64,000 bases of DNA from Niallia taxi (GTDB lineage Bacteria; Bacillota; Bacilli; Bacillales; Cytobacillaceae). The notes under the pieces are model-generated. The model had not been told where the DNA came from, searched no databases, and saw only the letters and a list, made by a program, of their open reading frames with translations. Made by a program: the position numbers and the translations under genes. The stretch is taken from the NCBI RefSeq assembly GCF_032818155.1, contig NZ_CP102590.1, positions 1,378,637 to 1,442,636 on the forward strand, in the 5' to 3' direction. Positions 32,448-42,438 of this stretch are shown here, in pieces. Every line of letters starts with the position of its first letter. Position 1 is the first letter of the stretch.

Positions 32448-33479
32448 TTGAAAAAATTTATTATAGTAATATTATTTTCTCTGTGTGTTTTAATTGGAAT
32501 AACCTTTGTCAGTAAAGATTCTAAAGCGGATAAGCCAATGATACTTGGCTATACATTAGGGAGCAGTAATTCGGATAAATCATTAACTTCCTTTAACGAG
32601 TATTTTAATACAATAGCTACAGATACATTTTCCTTTGACAAAAATGGGAATCTTATTGGGGAAGCGCCGAAAGAACAGCTTTCATATGCTAAGAAGAAAA
32701 AGATAAACACATATGCGGTTATTTCCAACTTTGGGGAACAAGATTTTGATGCCGACTTGGCACATCAAGTAATGACAGACAAATTAGTTAAAAACAGCTT
32801 TATTAAACAAGTAGCCAAGGTGGCAGAAGACAATGGCTATTCAGGGGTTAATATAGATTTAGAGGCAGTTTATCCAGAAGATCGCTTAAATTTATCAAGC
32901 TTAATAAAGGACATATCTGCTGTTTTGCATAAAAAACAACTAAAATTAATGGTATCTGTACCTGCAAAAACTAATGATGATAAAGACAATGCATGGACTT
33001 GGCCGTATGATTACAAAAAAATCGGTAACTATGCTGATTATATTCAGGTTATGACCTACGATGAACATGGTTCATGGGGAAACCCTGGGTCTTTAGTTAG
33101 TATGAAGTGGCTTGAGAATACATTGTCCTATACCACTAACAATATAAAAGCAGGCAAGGTGATAATGGGGATTCCAGCTTATGGTTATGACTGGAATTTG
33201 ACAGATGCTAACAGGAATAGAATGGTGCAGTGGGACGAAATACAGGAGTTAACAAAGAATAATAAAATAAAGCCAACCTATAATAAAAAGACAGACTCCG
33301 TAATGTTTAATTATTTGGATAAAAACAAGCAAGAACATGTTGTTTGGTATGAAAATGAGACAACAATCGAGAAGAAATCAAAACTTGTAAAAAAGTATAA
33401 ACTCGGTGGTGTCAGTGTTTATGCACTCGGCAATGAGACTCAAGCCTTTTGGGGTGCAATTAAGAACGGTGTTAAATAA
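32448..33479 (+). CDS. Secreted/anchored GH18 chitinase-like glycosidase
   Basis: 343 residues. An N-terminal hydrophobic segment (KKFIIVILFSLCVLIGITFV) is a signal peptide or anchor. The GH18 barrel follows, with the catalytic strand GVNIDLEAV near residue 140 (the DxxDxDxE motif reduced to an N-I-D-L-E version keeping Asp and Glu), then YIQVMTYDEHGSWG and GGVSVYALGNE near the end. No LysM repeats are present, unlike YaaH-type spore enzymes. Likely acts on peptidoglycan or chitin-like glycans outside the membrane. It begins at TTG 32448 with GAAGGAG eight bases upstream. Confidence 0.88.
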   Translation: MKKFIIVILFSLCVLIGITFVSKDSKADKPMILGYTLGSSNSDKSLTSFNEYFNTIATDTFSFDKNGNLIGEAPKEQLSYAKKKKINTYAVISNFGEQDFDADLAHQVMTDKLVKNSFIKQVAKVAEDNGYSGVNIDLEAVYPEDRLNLSSLIKDISAVLHKKQLKLMVSVPAKTNDDKDNAWTWPYDYKKIGNYADYIQVMTYDEHGSWGNPGSLVSMKWLENTLSYTTNNIKAGKVIMGIPAYGYDWNLTDANRNRMVQWDEIQELTKNNKIKPTYNKKTDSVMFNYLDKNKQEHVVWYENETTIEKKSKLVKKYKLGGVSVYALGNETQAFWGAIKNGVK

Positions 33480-33519
33480 GTGATCGGCAAGGTGGAAAAA
33501 TAGTTTGGTACTATAGCAA

Positions 33520-33555
33520 AAAAATGCTTTCCATTAATTTTGGAGAGCATTTTTT
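33520..33555 (+). terminator. Terminator of GH18 gene
   Basis: AAAAATGCTTTCCA / TGGAGAGCATTTTT stem (one mismatch), T-run at the end. Also lies downstream of the leftward pdxR gene. Confidence 0.75.
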
Positions 33556-33597
33556 ATTTGTGTGAAAAATGAGTTAGCAGGTAAAAAAATTTGCTGC

Positions 33598-35034
33598 TTA
33601 AAACCATGCTTTTGCAAGCAGCTTAACTCCCTCTTGAATCCTTTTTTCATCAAGTCCAGCGAATCCTAACAAAACCTGAGGATATTTATGAGCTGGTCTT
33701 TGTTCATAGAAGGTGCTAACGGGATACACTAAAACGCCATTTTGTTTAGCTGCTTCGATGAGCTCTTGTTCTGACATGTCATTTCGTGGCTCAAGGACTA
33801 TGTGTAATCCGGCGCCTAATCCCATGATTCTGACTTGATTATTCATGCTTGCTTTAATCGAGGTAATTAAGGCAGTATGTCTTTTTTTATAGACATTTCT
33901 TACTTTATTTAAATGCCTTGCCCATTGTTCGCTTTCCATGAAGAGCTTTAATGTATATTGATGCTGTCTTGATACAGTTTGCTTATAACCAATATATTTA
34001 TCGTGGTATCTAGCTAACAAAGGTCTTGGTAGCACCATATAACTAAAGTCTAATGATGGAATCAATGATTTAGCAAATGTCCCCATATAGATAACTTTTT
34101 CATATTGATCAAGACTTTGCAGAGCGGGAATCGGTTTTCCTTCATATCTGAATTCACTATCGTAATCATCCTCAATAATATAGCCCTCCGTATCCTTTGC
34201 CCATTGAATTAATTCTAATCTTCTTTGGAGTGGCATAACAATTCCAAGGGGAAATTGATGGGCAGGTGTGACAAAAACAGCTCTTACCTCACTTGATGTT
34301 AATGCCTTTATATCGACTCCATAATTATCAAGAGGAATAGGTTGGACAGCTTTACCATATTCTTTTAATACAATGCGCACTCTATTGTATCCAGGGTCTT
34401 CAATTCCATAAGTGTATTCTTTGCCGATTATTTTACAAAGCATACTCATAAGGTATTGAGTGCCTGCACCGATAATAATTTGGTGTTCTGAACATTTAAC
34501 ACCTCTTGATTCAAAAAGGTATTTTGTTATTTGCTTGCGAAGATCAAGATCTCCTTGTGGGTCGCCATATAATAAAAGCTGTCCTTGCTCAGCAAAAATA
34601 CTTTTCATCGTTAATTGACTCCATAATTTAAATGGAAAGTGCTTTAGGTCTATTTCGCCATATTTAAAATCATAAAAAATCTCAGATAATTGGTGTTCTG
34701 AATTTTTACAGCTATTATCCAGGATTTCTGCATTTATTGTATTCATGTTCTTGTCTAAATATAGCTCATGCTTAATATCTTCCACAAATAGACCTTTTCT
34801 TTCTTCACTTCTAATATAGCCTTCAGCTAGAAGCTGCTGATATGCGGCATTAACAGTGTTTCTACTTAGACTTAAATGCTCTGCTAATTTCCGTTGAGAA
34901 GGTAATTTACTATGAGGAGGAATAGTATCTGATTGTATTTCATTTTTAAGATAACGATAGAGCTGCATATAAACAGGATCTTCTTTTTGGGAATCTAAAA
35001 TGGGAGTTATTTCAAACAAGTTTCTGACCTCCAT
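33598..35034 (-). CDS. pdxR: PdxR, MocR-type regulator of PLP synthesis
   Basis: 478 residues. N-terminal GntR winged helix (PVYMQLYRYLKNEIQSD, LPSQRKLAEHLSLSRNTVNA, about 20-85) joined to a fold-type I aminotransferase-like domain with the PLP-binding lysine region YMGTFAKSLIPSLDFSYMV. This GntR/aminotransferase fusion is the MocR class. Divergence from pdxS identifies it as PdxR, which senses PLP and controls pdxST. A dyad ATCTGG..CCAGAT lies in the intergenic region. Starts at ATG 35034. Confidence 0.92.
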   Translation of the reverse strand: MEVRNLFEITPILDSQKEDPVYMQLYRYLKNEIQSDTIPPHSKLPSQRKLAEHLSLSRNTVNAAYQQLLAEGYIRSEERKGLFVEDIKHELYLDKNMNTINAEILDNSCKNSEHQLSEIFYDFKYGEIDLKHFPFKLWSQLTMKSIFAEQGQLLLYGDPQGDLDLRKQITKYLFESRGVKCSEHQIIIGAGTQYLMSMLCKIIGKEYTYGIEDPGYNRVRIVLKEYGKAVQPIPLDNYGVDIKALTSSEVRAVFVTPAHQFPLGIVMPLQRRLELIQWAKDTEGYIIEDDYDSEFRYEGKPIPALQSLDQYEKVIYMGTFAKSLIPSLDFSYMVLPRPLLARYHDKYIGYKQTVSRQHQYTLKLFMESEQWARHLNKVRNVYKKRHTALITSIKASMNNQVRIMGLGAGLHIVLEPRNDMSEQELIEAAKQNGVLVYPVSTFYEQRPAHKYPQVLLGFAGLDEKRIQEGVKLLAKAWF

Positions 35035-35060
35035 TAAACTGGTACCTGAATAAATTTAAA

Positions 35061-35099
35061 ATCTGGCTCTTTCAAAGGTTCCAGATATATAACTATAAT
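35061..35099 (+). promoter_or_regulatory. pdxS promoter with candidate PdxR operator
   Basis: TTCAAA (35071-35076), 17-base spacer, TATAAT (35094-35099). The inverted repeat ATCTGG (35061-35066) / CCAGAT (35081-35086) brackets the -35, with another CTGG half-site at about 35039. Confidence 0.7.
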
Positions 35100-35170
35100 T
35101 AGTTTACAATGCAAATTAGCAAAATAAAAGGTTTATAAGTACATATTTTTTAATAATTGGAGGCATTAGG

Positions 35171-36052
35171 ATGAAAACTGGTACTGATAGAGTAAAACGC
35201 GGGATGGCTGAAATGCAAAAAGGCGGCGTTATTATGGACGTTATTAACGCAGAGCAAGCAAAAATTGCTGAAGAAGCAGGCGCAGTAGCGGTAATGGCGC
35301 TTGAAAGAGTGCCTTCTGACATTCGTGCAGCAGGTGGAGTAGCGAGAATGGCAGACCCAACTATTGTAGAAGAAGTAATGAGTGCAGTTACGATTCCTGT
35401 TATGGCGAAAGCACGTATTGGTCATATTGTGGAAGCAAGAGTGCTTGAAGCAATGGGTGTTGATTATATCGATGAAAGTGAAGTTTTAACTCCTGCAGAT
35501 GAAGAATATCATTTGAATAAAAATGAGTATACAGTTCCTTTTGTTTGTGGTTGTCGAGATTTAGGGGAAGCTGCAAGACGTATTGGAGAAGGAGCTTCTA
35601 TGCTGCGTACGAAAGGAGAGCCGGGCACAGGTAATATTGTCGAGGCAGTCCGTCATATAAGAAAGGTAAATGCTCAAGTTCGTAAAGTGGTACATATGGA
35701 TGAAGATGAACTAATGACAGAGGCGAAATTACTAGGCGCTTCATATGAGCTTTTATTAGAGATAAAAAAACTAGGACGCTTGCCAGTAGTAAACTTTGCA
35801 GCCGGCGGTGTAGCAACACCAGCAGATGCAGCATTAATGATGCAACTCGGAGCAGATGGAGTTTTTGTTGGTTCAGGTATTTTCAAATCTGATAATCCTT
35901 CTAAATTTGCAAGAGCAATTGTGGAAGCAACGACTCATTACCAAGACTATCAACTCATTGCTGAAATATCCAAGAATTTAGGAACTGCCATGAAAGGGAT
36001 TGAAATCTCTAATTTAGATCCAGATCAACGCATGCAAGAACGCGGATGGTAA
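35171..36052 (+). CDS. pdxS: Pyridoxal 5'-phosphate synthase subunit PdxS
   Basis: 293 residues, full length for PdxS (YaaD/Pdx1). N-terminal [22 protein letters not shown], catalytic-lysine regions VMAKARIGH and [37 protein letters not shown] phosphate loop. It makes PLP from ribose 5-phosphate, glyceraldehyde 3-phosphate and ammonia from PdxT, as a 12-subunit cytoplasmic complex. The TTGGAGG ribosome binding site is well spaced. pdxT follows seven bases after the stop. Confidence 0.97.
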   Translation: MKTGTDRVKRGMAEMQKGGVIMDVINAEQAKIAEEAGAVAVMALERVPSDIRAAGGVARMADPTIVEEVMSAVTIPVMAKARIGHIVEARVLEAMGVDYIDESEVLTPADEEYHLNKNEYTVPFVCGCRDLGEAARRIGEGASMLRTKGEPGTGNIVEAVRHIRKVNAQVRKVVHMDEDELMTEAKLLGASYELLLEIKKLGRLPVVNFAAGGVATPADAALMMQLGADGVFVGSGIFKSDNPSKFARAIVEATTHYQDYQLIAEISKNLGTAMKGIEISNLDPDQRMQERGW

Positions 36053-36059
36053 GTGAAAA

Positions 36060-36647
36060 ATGTCTATTGTAAAGGTTGGTGTGCTTGGATTACAAGGAGC
36101 TGTCAGAGAACATATTCGTGCCTTAGAAGCAAGTGGAGCAGAAGCTGTCATAGTGAAAAACAAGGAACAGTTAGTTGATGTGGATGGCTTAATTATTCCT
36201 GGTGGAGAAAGTACTACCATACGGCGGCTTATAGATAAATATGAATTTATGGAATCCCTTAGAGAATTTGCAGCCTCAGGTAAACCGATGTTTGGAACCT
36301 GTGCAGGTCTGATTCTCCTCGCAAAGTCTATCGAAGGATATAAAGAGCCGCATATTGGTGTTATGGATATTCAGGTTGAACGTAATTCATTCGGAAGACA
36401 GAAAGAGAGCTTTGAAGCTAATATAGACATAGTTGGTATTGCCGATCAGTTCCCAGCTGTATTTATCCGTGCGCCACATATCGTAAGTGCAGGCGAAAAT
36501 GTTGAAATATTAGCAAAACATAACGGACGTATTGTCGTAGCGAAAGAAGGGCAATTCCTAGGATGCTCTTTTCATCCAGAAATAACAGATGATATACGGT
36601 TCACGGAGTACTTTATAAATATGGTTAAAATAGCGAAAGTATATTAA
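36060..36647 (+). CDS. pdxT: PdxT glutaminase subunit of PLP synthase
   Basis: 195 residues of class I glutamine amidotransferase (YaaE/Pdx2): [29 protein letters not shown], nucleophile Cys in [13 protein letters not shown] near residue 79, and the His-x-Glu of the triad in [10 protein letters not shown]. It releases ammonia from glutamine and channels it to PdxS. It lies in one operon with pdxS (seven-base gap), controlled from the PdxR-box promoter. An IS3-type remnant follows the gene. Confidence 0.97.
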   Translation: MSIVKVGVLGLQGAVREHIRALEASGAEAVIVKNKEQLVDVDGLIIPGGESTTIRRLIDKYEFMESLREFAASGKPMFGTCAGLILLAKSIEGYKEPHIGVMDIQVERNSFGRQKESFEANIDIVGIADQFPAVFIRAPHIVSAGENVEILAKHNGRIVVAKEGQFLGCSFHPEITDDIRFTEYFINMVKIAKVY

Positions 36648-36670
36648 ATAAAAGCTAAAACTGATATTAT

Positions 36671-37100
36671 CCCCTTTAAGTAGATAGTGTAAAAAACCAC
36701 AAAATCTTTTGTGGATGATACACTTAACTTGGAGGGGATTTTATTATGGCTAAAAAAGGACAAGCGTTTCAGAATTATACAGATGAGTTTAAGCTAAAAG
36801 CAGTAATGAAGTACATAAATGGCAATAAAAGTTATGCCGTCTTATCAGAAGAACTTGGAATTAAGCATTGTACACAGCTTAAAGTATGGGTTAAAAAATA
36901 GAAAGCTGGAGAACCCTTTGATAGAAGATCAATAGGTAGTGGTTCTAATACTAATCCATGAAGAAATAAAACAAGCAATTGAAGACTATATTTATCATTA
37001 CAATTATAAACGCTCTCAAAAAAGACTAAAACAACGCGCGCCAGTTGAGTACCGACACGCGTTATTGTATAGCTTTTTTGTGCTGTCTACTTGACAGGGG
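36671..37100 (+). mobile_element. IS3-family (IS150-like) remnant, internally deleted
   Basis: Left end CCCCTTTAAGTAGATAGTGT (36671-36690) and right end GTCTACTTGACAGGGG (37085-37100) form imperfect terminal inverted repeats. Inside, 36746-36901 encodes an orfA-type HTH start (NYTDEFKLKAVMKYINGNKSY) that stops at TAG where a Trp codon is expected. About 36955-37095 encodes the integrase C-terminus IEDYIYHYNYKRSQKRLKQR with PVEYR. The catalytic core is deleted: about 430 bases remain of the roughly 1.4 kb expected. Inactive. Confidence 0.85.
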
Positions 37101-37129
37101 GAAGACCAAACAGTCGGTTTCACATAAAG

Positions 37130-37155
37130 AAACCACCCGTGCAAACGGGTGGTTT
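37130..37155 (-). terminator. Terminator of Na+:alanine symporter gene
   Basis: AAACCACCCGT / ACGGGTGGTTT stem with GCAA loop, T-rich on the minus strand, immediately after the minus-strand stop. Confidence 0.85.
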
Positions 37156-37158
37156 ACC

Positions 37159-38610
37159 TCAAACAGCTTTATCGTTCTTTTTATCCTGCTTAATCCAAAA
37201 ATCTGCATTTTTAATGCCTAATGGTTCAGGATTAAAAACAGGGTCTAAACCTTGCTTTTTCTGTTTTTCATAATCTTTAAGTGCGATGATGGCTGGTTTG
37301 GCCAGTATTACGATAGCAATCATGTTAAGCCATACCATTAAACCTAAACCAACATCTCCAAGAGCCCAAGCAAGACTCGCTGTTTTTACAGTTCCATAAA
37401 AAGTAGTAGCCATTATAACAAGTTTCAGCAAGTCAGAGAATAAACGGTTATTTTTATTGCGGAGCAAATAAGTCAAGTTTGTTTCTGCAATATAATAGTA
37501 GGCCATGATTGTCGTGAAAGCGAATAAGAATAGAGCGATTGCTACAAACCCGGAACCAAAGCCTGGGATGATGCTGTCAATCGCAGCTTGGGTAAACCCT
37601 GGACCTGGCTCAACGCCTTCCACGTTATTGACAATCATTGTTCCGTTGGGTGATTCTGTATTGTACATGCCAGTAAACAAAATCATAAATGCAGTAGCCG
37701 AGCATACAAGTAATGTGTCGATATAAACAGAGAATGCCTGAACAAGCCCTTGTTTGACAGGATGAGACACTTCTGCAGCTGCTGAAGGATGTGGTCCTGT
37801 TCCTTGTCCTGCTTCATTGGAGTAAATACCCCGTTTAACACCCCATGCAATGGCCATACCCATCATGCCGCCAAATGTAGCTTCCAAGTTAAAGGCACTT
37901 TTAAAGATTAGTGCAAAAACACTTGGCAGTTCTTGAATGTTAAGAACAACAATGATGATGGATAAAAGGATATATCCAAGAGCCATAATTGGAACGACTA
38001 CTTGTGCTACATTTGCTATCCGTTTGACACCGCCAAAAATGATAAACCCAAGAAGTAAGACTACCAAAATTCCTGTTATGTATGTTGGTAGATTAAAGGC
38101 ATTTTTCATCCCTGCTGCGATTGAGTTTGACTGAACACCAGGCATTAATATTGCCATTGAAATGATGGCTGCTCCTGCAAAAAGAAAGGCAAACCACTTA
38201 GAGCCAATTCCCTTTTCAATATAGTAGGCAGGTCCCCCTCTATATTGGCCATCGTGTTTTACTTTATAAATTTGTGCAAGTGTTGATTCTATAAATGCTG
38301 TGGAAGCCCCAATAAAGGCCATAAACCACATCCAGAATACAGCGCCAGGTCCCCCGAATGCTATTGCCGTAGCAACCCCAGCGATGTTACCTGTCCCGAC
38401 TCTTCCAGATAATGCGATGGAAAGTGCTTGAAAGGAGGAGACACCTGCATCTGAGCTTTTCCCTTGGAACATTAGGACAATCATTTCCTTCACATGTCTG
38501 ATTTGCAGGAATTTAGATACAAATGTAAAAACAAGGCCGACTATTAATACAATATAAATGACTGGTGTACTCCATAATATTCCGTTCAAAAAAGTTACTA
38601 TTTCTTCCAT
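37159..38610 (-). CDS. Sodium:alanine symporter (AgcS/AlsT family)
   Basis: About 483 residues with about eleven membrane helices. Family signature blocks: ALSGRVGTGNIAGVATAIAFGGPGAVFWMW near residue 70, GGPAYYIEKGIG, and MGMAIAWGVKRGIYSNEAGQGTGPHPSAAAEVSHPVKQG near residue 255. Imports alanine, glycine or glutamine with Na+. The ATG at 38610 is eight bases after GAGGGG; a GTG three codons upstream is an alternative. Ends in a charged cytoplasmic tail. Monocistronic with its own terminator. Whether it is AlsT-, GlnT- or DagA-like is not decided. Confidence 0.93.
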   Translation of the reverse strand: MEEIVTFLNGILWSTPVIYIVLIVGLVFTFVSKFLQIRHVKEMIVLMFQGKSSDAGVSSFQALSIALSGRVGTGNIAGVATAIAFGGPGAVFWMWFMAFIGASTAFIESTLAQIYKVKHDGQYRGGPAYYIEKGIGSKWFAFLFAGAAIISMAILMPGVQSNSIAAGMKNAFNLPTYITGILVVLLLGFIIFGGVKRIANVAQVVVPIMALGYILLSIIIVVLNIQELPSVFALIFKSAFNLEATFGGMMGMAIAWGVKRGIYSNEAGQGTGPHPSAAAEVSHPVKQGLVQAFSVYIDTLLVCSATAFMILFTGMYNTESPNGTMIVNNVEGVEPGPGFTQAAIDSIIPGFGSGFVAIALFLFAFTTIMAYYYIAETNLTYLLRNKNNRLFSDLLKLVIMATTFYGTVKTASLAWALGDVGLGLMVWLNMIAIVILAKPAIIALKDYEKQKKQGLDPVFNPEPLGIKNADFWIKQDKKNDKAV

Positions 38611-38639
38611 ATAATACACCCCTCGATAAACATTGTTTT

Positions 38640-39176
38640 TAAAATTCTGAATTATATTATATTTTACAACATGGTATAAAACAATAAAAATTATTGCTCT
38701 TTTGCCGAATTTTCGAACTTTTATACTGTATTTTTAAATTATTACAAAAAAGTGATAGAAAAAATGAATAAAAAGGAGTTGTTTAATAGTAATACGAGAT
38801 AAACAACCTATCATTGTATTTAGAAGGGTGAAGAATAATATAAAATAAATCTGCCGCATTAGGATACAACAGATTTATTGCTTTACAAAAATAACTGGTC
38901 GGACTATAAGAATTGCAAAGTCAGGTAAAAAAGATCTGAACACAACGGCAAAAGCATAAAATTTAATTATGAGGAAGAGGGGACACAGTAGATAAAGCTG
39001 AATTTAAACCGAACTAAAATGGTTCTAGCCGGTTTTTTCCTTTTCTGTTTTCTATTGCAGGTTTTAGTATACATAATAAGGGGGAAAAATTTTATACTTG
39101 AACGGAGGTTAGTTTTACGTTAAAATGGTGCAGATAACAATTAGTTAAATGATAAATGTGAGTAAAAACTGGAGGA
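38640..39176. other. Long intergenic region, no gene found
   Basis: About 540 AT-rich bases. A weak hairpin, AACCGAACTAAAATGGTT (39007-39024), is followed by a T-rich stretch (CCGGTTTTTTCC). I see no ORF with a good ribosome binding site, tRNA, riboswitch or copy of the intergenic repeat. Confidence 0.4.
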
Positions 39177-39221
39177 GCCTGTCACTAGGGGATAACTATG
39201 CCCTAATGACAGGCTTTTTTT
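39177..39221. terminator. Strong terminator with inner stem
   Basis: GCCTGTCA / TGACAGGC outer stem, AGGG / CCCT inner stem, seven Ts on the plus strand. It sits just past the stop of the minus-strand small ORF. Confidence 0.8.
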
Positions 39222-39224
39222 AGT

Positions 39225-39443
39225 TTATGATACTCTATCAACTCTAACGTATTCTCTAGGGTGAAATGCTTCTGTTTTATTTTGGAAAGTCTTTTCTAGT
39301 TCATTATTAATTGGGATTAGTTCTTTTATTTCTATGTCAAGTTCGTTTAGAAAAAATTCTCTTTTTTCCCTATGGTCTAATTGCCAAAAACTAAGAAAAA
39401 GTAAACCGAATATAGAAAGTGAAATAGAAATTTTCATCTTCAT
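39225..39443 (-). CDS. Small hypothetical membrane-anchored protein
   Basis: 72 residues. MKMKISISLSIFGLLFLSFW is a membrane anchor or signal-like segment, followed by an acidic/charged tail (EIKELIPINNELEKTFQNKT). Its ribosome binding site is weak. The neighbouring terminator and absence of other genes on either strand make it plausible, but function is unknown. Confidence 0.5.
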   Translation of the reverse strand: MKMKISISLSIFGLLFLSFWQLDHREKREFFLNELDIEIKELIPINNELEKTFQNKTEAFHPREYVRVDRVS

Positions 39444-39629
39444 TAAGCAACACCACCAATATTAGGGTGGGTAAAATGGCAGTAATTTATACAGGTTACC
39501 AACTAAATGAATTTAAAATAAGAGTATTTCACATATTTGGTAAGTCTGGAGAGGACACTATTTGTATTAACGCAAACATAATTCATTTAATGCAAAAAAA
39601 ATAGATATTATTCAATAGGGGGGATTTCT

Positions 39630-42029
39630 ATGTCATTACTTCATTTCGCCATAATTTCACCGTTCTTATTTGCTATTTTTGTACCTTTTGTTTTTAAGCA
39701 TTTTAGGCGAATGCATACAGGCTGGTTTGTTCTTTTATTACCAGTGCTTTTGTTTATTTATTTCTTATCCTTTATTTCCATCACCTCTGCCGAAGAAATA
39801 GTCACCAAAACTATTTCGTGGATTCCTTCTCTGGGAATCGACTTTACGGTTAAAGTCGATGGGTTAGCTTTATTATTTGCACTTTTGATTACAGGGATTG
39901 GCTCATTAGTTGTTCTTTATTCTGTTTATTATTTACAGAAGGATAAAGAACAGCTAAATAATTTTTATGTATATTTGCTGCTGTTCATGGGAGCAATGCT
40001 TGGTGTTGTTCTTTCAGATAACTTAATTGTTTTATATACTTTTTGGGAATTCACTAGTTTTTCGTCCTTTTTATTAATTGGTTATTGGTATAAACGGGAA
40101 AAATCACGGTATGGTGCACAAAAATCAATGCTGATTACTGTTTTTGGCGGACTTTCCATGCTGGGAGGGATTATTCTTCTTTATTTAATGACTGGAACCT
40201 TCAGCATTGCAGAAATCATTCAGCAAACGAATGAAATCATGACACACCACTTATTTATACCAGCAATGCTTTGTATTTTACTTGGTGCCTTAACAAAGTC
40301 AGCACAATTTCCGTTTCATATATGGTTACCTGATGCAATGGAAGCGCCAACCCCAGTCAGTGCTTATCTTCATTCAGCAACAATGGTGAAGGCAGGAATT
40401 TACTTAGTCGCCAGAATGACTCCAGTATTTGCTGAAACTGCGCTTTGGGTATGGTTAGTAGCAGGGTTTGGGATTATTACATTGCTTTGGGGCTCTTTCT
40501 CAGCTGTAAAACAAACAGACTTAAAAGGCATTCTTGCTTTTTCAACCATTAGTCAACTTGGGATGATTATGACATTACTTGGTATTGGAGGAGCTGCGTT
40601 ACACTTCGATTCTGTTAAGGATAGTTATTATACAGTCGCTATAGTAGCGGCAGTTTTCCATCTCATTAATCATGCCACCTTTAAGGGTGCTCTTTTTATG
40701 GTTGTTGGCATTATCGATCATGAAACCGGCACTAGAGATATTCGGAGGCTCGGTGGATTAATGCCTTTTATGCCAATTACGTTTACTGTTGCGATAATTG
40801 GAACATTTTCAATGGCAGGTCTTCCGCCTTTTAATGGGTTTTTAAGTAAGGAAATGTTTTTTACGGCAATGGTACGTGTTCTTAGCATGGATATTTTAAA
40901 TATGGAGACAATCGGCATCCTGTTTCCTGTTCTCGCTTGGATTGCCAGTATTTTTACTTTTGTTTATAGCATGATTATCGGTTTTAAAACGTTCACTGGT
41001 AAACTTCAGCCTGAGAAGCTCAAGAAAAAGCCGCATGAGGCGCCAATTGGTATGTTAATTCCACCAATTGTTTTGGCTTCACTTGTTCTTGCAATTGGAT
41101 TTTTTCCTAACGTCTTAGCCAATACGATTATTGCCCCAGCCGTTGCAGCTATCATGCCTGCTTTTACAGTGGATGTTCATATTTCATTCTGGCATGGCTT
41201 TACTCCAGAGCTTTATATGACTTTTGGTGTGATTGCGTTTGGATTCTTGCTGTATAAGACTTATCCAAAATGGAGAGGGGTTTATAAGATTTTTCCTGAG
41301 AAGCTATCACTGAATTCTCTTTATGATGGTGCATTAACTAATACAGAAAGAGCGTCTCGCCGATTAACCAACACTATCTTAACGGGATCTTCTAGAACGT
41401 ACCTACTCTATTTATTTATCTTTTTTATTATCATGTTAGGCTCCACTTTATTTATAAAGGATGCCTATACGTTTGATATAAGTAATATCTCAAGCATTCA
41501 TATCGCTGAGGTCATCCTCGCAGTTGGAATATGCATTGTGGCAATTAGTATTCTTTTCGTTAAATCACGTTTAACTTCTATTATATTATTGGGTGCTGTT
41601 GGCTACTCTGTGTCTTTATTTTTTGTTATATACAGAGCACCAGATTTGGCATTAACTCAGCTTGTTATCGAAACAATTTCCGTTGCGTTATTTTTGCTGT
41701 GTTTTTATCACTTGCCTAAGTTGAAAAAGCGTGAAGAACGAATTTCCTTTAAATTAACAAATGCCCTTATCTCTGTTGGTGTCGGAGCGATTGTCATCCT
41801 AATAGGTTTATCGGCACACAGTAATAAGCTATTTGAATCAATTTCACACTATTATATCGAAAACACCTATAAAGAGGCCGCAGGAAAAAATATGGTTAAC
41901 GTCATTTTAGTTGATTTCCGTGGGCTTGATACGATGTTTGAAATTACGGTCCTTGCTATTGCAGCAATTGGGATATTTGGATTAATTAAGCTTCGCCAAC
42001 AGGGAGGGAAGAAAACTGAAAACAAATGA
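39630..42029 (+). CDS. mrpA: MrpA, Na+/H+ antiporter subunit A
   Basis: 799 residues, like Bacillus MrpA. About 20 or more membrane helices. The proton-pumping, complex-I NuoL-like core (LYTFWEFTSFSSFLLIGYWYKREKSRYGAQKS, PFHIWLPDAMEAPTPVSAYLHSATMVKAGIYL) is followed by the C-terminal MrpA-specific/MrpB-like part (APDLALTQLVIETISVALFL). It catalyses cation/proton exchange as part of the seven-subunit Mrp complex in Na+ and pH homeostasis. Start follows AGGGGGG. First gene of the operon; its 3' end overlaps mrpB. Confidence 0.95.
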   Translation: MSLLHFAIISPFLFAIFVPFVFKHFRRMHTGWFVLLLPVLLFIYFLSFISITSAEEIVTKTISWIPSLGIDFTVKVDGLALLFALLITGIGSLVVLYSVYYLQKDKEQLNNFYVYLLLFMGAMLGVVLSDNLIVLYTFWEFTSFSSFLLIGYWYKREKSRYGAQKSMLITVFGGLSMLGGIILLYLMTGTFSIAEIIQQTNEIMTHHLFIPAMLCILLGALTKSAQFPFHIWLPDAMEAPTPVSAYLHSATMVKAGIYLVARMTPVFAETALWVWLVAGFGIITLLWGSFSAVKQTDLKGILAFSTISQLGMIMTLLGIGGAALHFDSVKDSYYTVAIVAAVFHLINHATFKGALFMVVGIIDHETGTRDIRRLGGLMPFMPITFTVAIIGTFSMAGLPPFNGFLSKEMFFTAMVRVLSMDILNMETIGILFPVLAWIASIFTFVYSMIIGFKTFTGKLQPEKLKKKPHEAPIGMLIPPIVLASLVLAIGFFPNVLANTIIAPAVAAIMPAFTVDVHISFWHGFTPELYMTFGVIAFGFLLYKTYPKWRGVYKIFPEKLSLNSLYDGALTNTERASRRLTNTILTGSSRTYLLYLFIFFIIMLGSTLFIKDAYTFDISNISSIHIAEVILAVGICIVAISILFVKSRLTSIILLGAVGYSVSLFFVIYRAPDLALTQLVIETISVALFLLCFYHLPKLKKREERISFKLTNALISVGVGAIVILIGLSAHSNKLFESISHYYIENTYKEAAGKNMVNVILVDFRGLDTMFEITVLAIAAIGIFGLIKLRQQGGKKTENK

Positions 42030-42438
42030 TGTCATCTTACAAACGACAACGAAAATTGTATTATTTATTATCCTAATCTTCTCTGTGTTTATTTTCTTCA
42101 CAGGTCATTACACACCAGGAGGAGGCTTTATCGGGGGACTATTAACATCTGGTGCAATAGTGTTATTACTATTGGCTTTTGACTTAAAGACAGTTAAGAA
42201 GATATTGCCATTTAATTATATGTACATGATTGCGACAGGTCTCCTTTTTTCCATTGGAACGGGAGCAGGGGCGATGCTTTTCAACGTGCCATTCCTAACA
42301 CATGCGTATACTCATATAGATATTCCAATCCTGGGCGAGCTTTCGCTCCATACAGCTACGATATTTGACTTAGGTGTGTTCTTAGTAGTTGTAGGAGTAA
42401 CAATGACGATTATTCAAACGATTGGAGGAGATGAATAA
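42016..42438 (+). CDS. mrpB: MrpB subunit, apparent CTG start
   Basis: The conserved MrpB sequence [20 protein letters not shown] is in frame upstream of the first standard start (GTG at 42085), so translation must begin earlier. The best position is CTG at 42016, eight bases after GGGAGGG and overlapping the end of mrpA. This gives about 140 residues, the family length, with four membrane helices and [15 protein letters not shown]. Starting at GTG would delete the first helix. Coupled translation from mrpA could explain the weak start codon. Confidence 0.85.
   Translation: MKTNDVILQTTTKIVLFIILIFSVFIFFTGHYTPGGGFIGGLLTSGAIVLLLLAFDLKTVKKILPFNYMYMIATGLLFSIGTGAGAMLFNVPFLTHAYTHIDIPILGELSLHTATIFDLGVFLVVVGVTMTIIQTIGGDE

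Noticed and set aside
35116..35425. Antisense ORFs over pdxS
   Set aside because: Shadows of a strongly conserved gene, no initiation signals.
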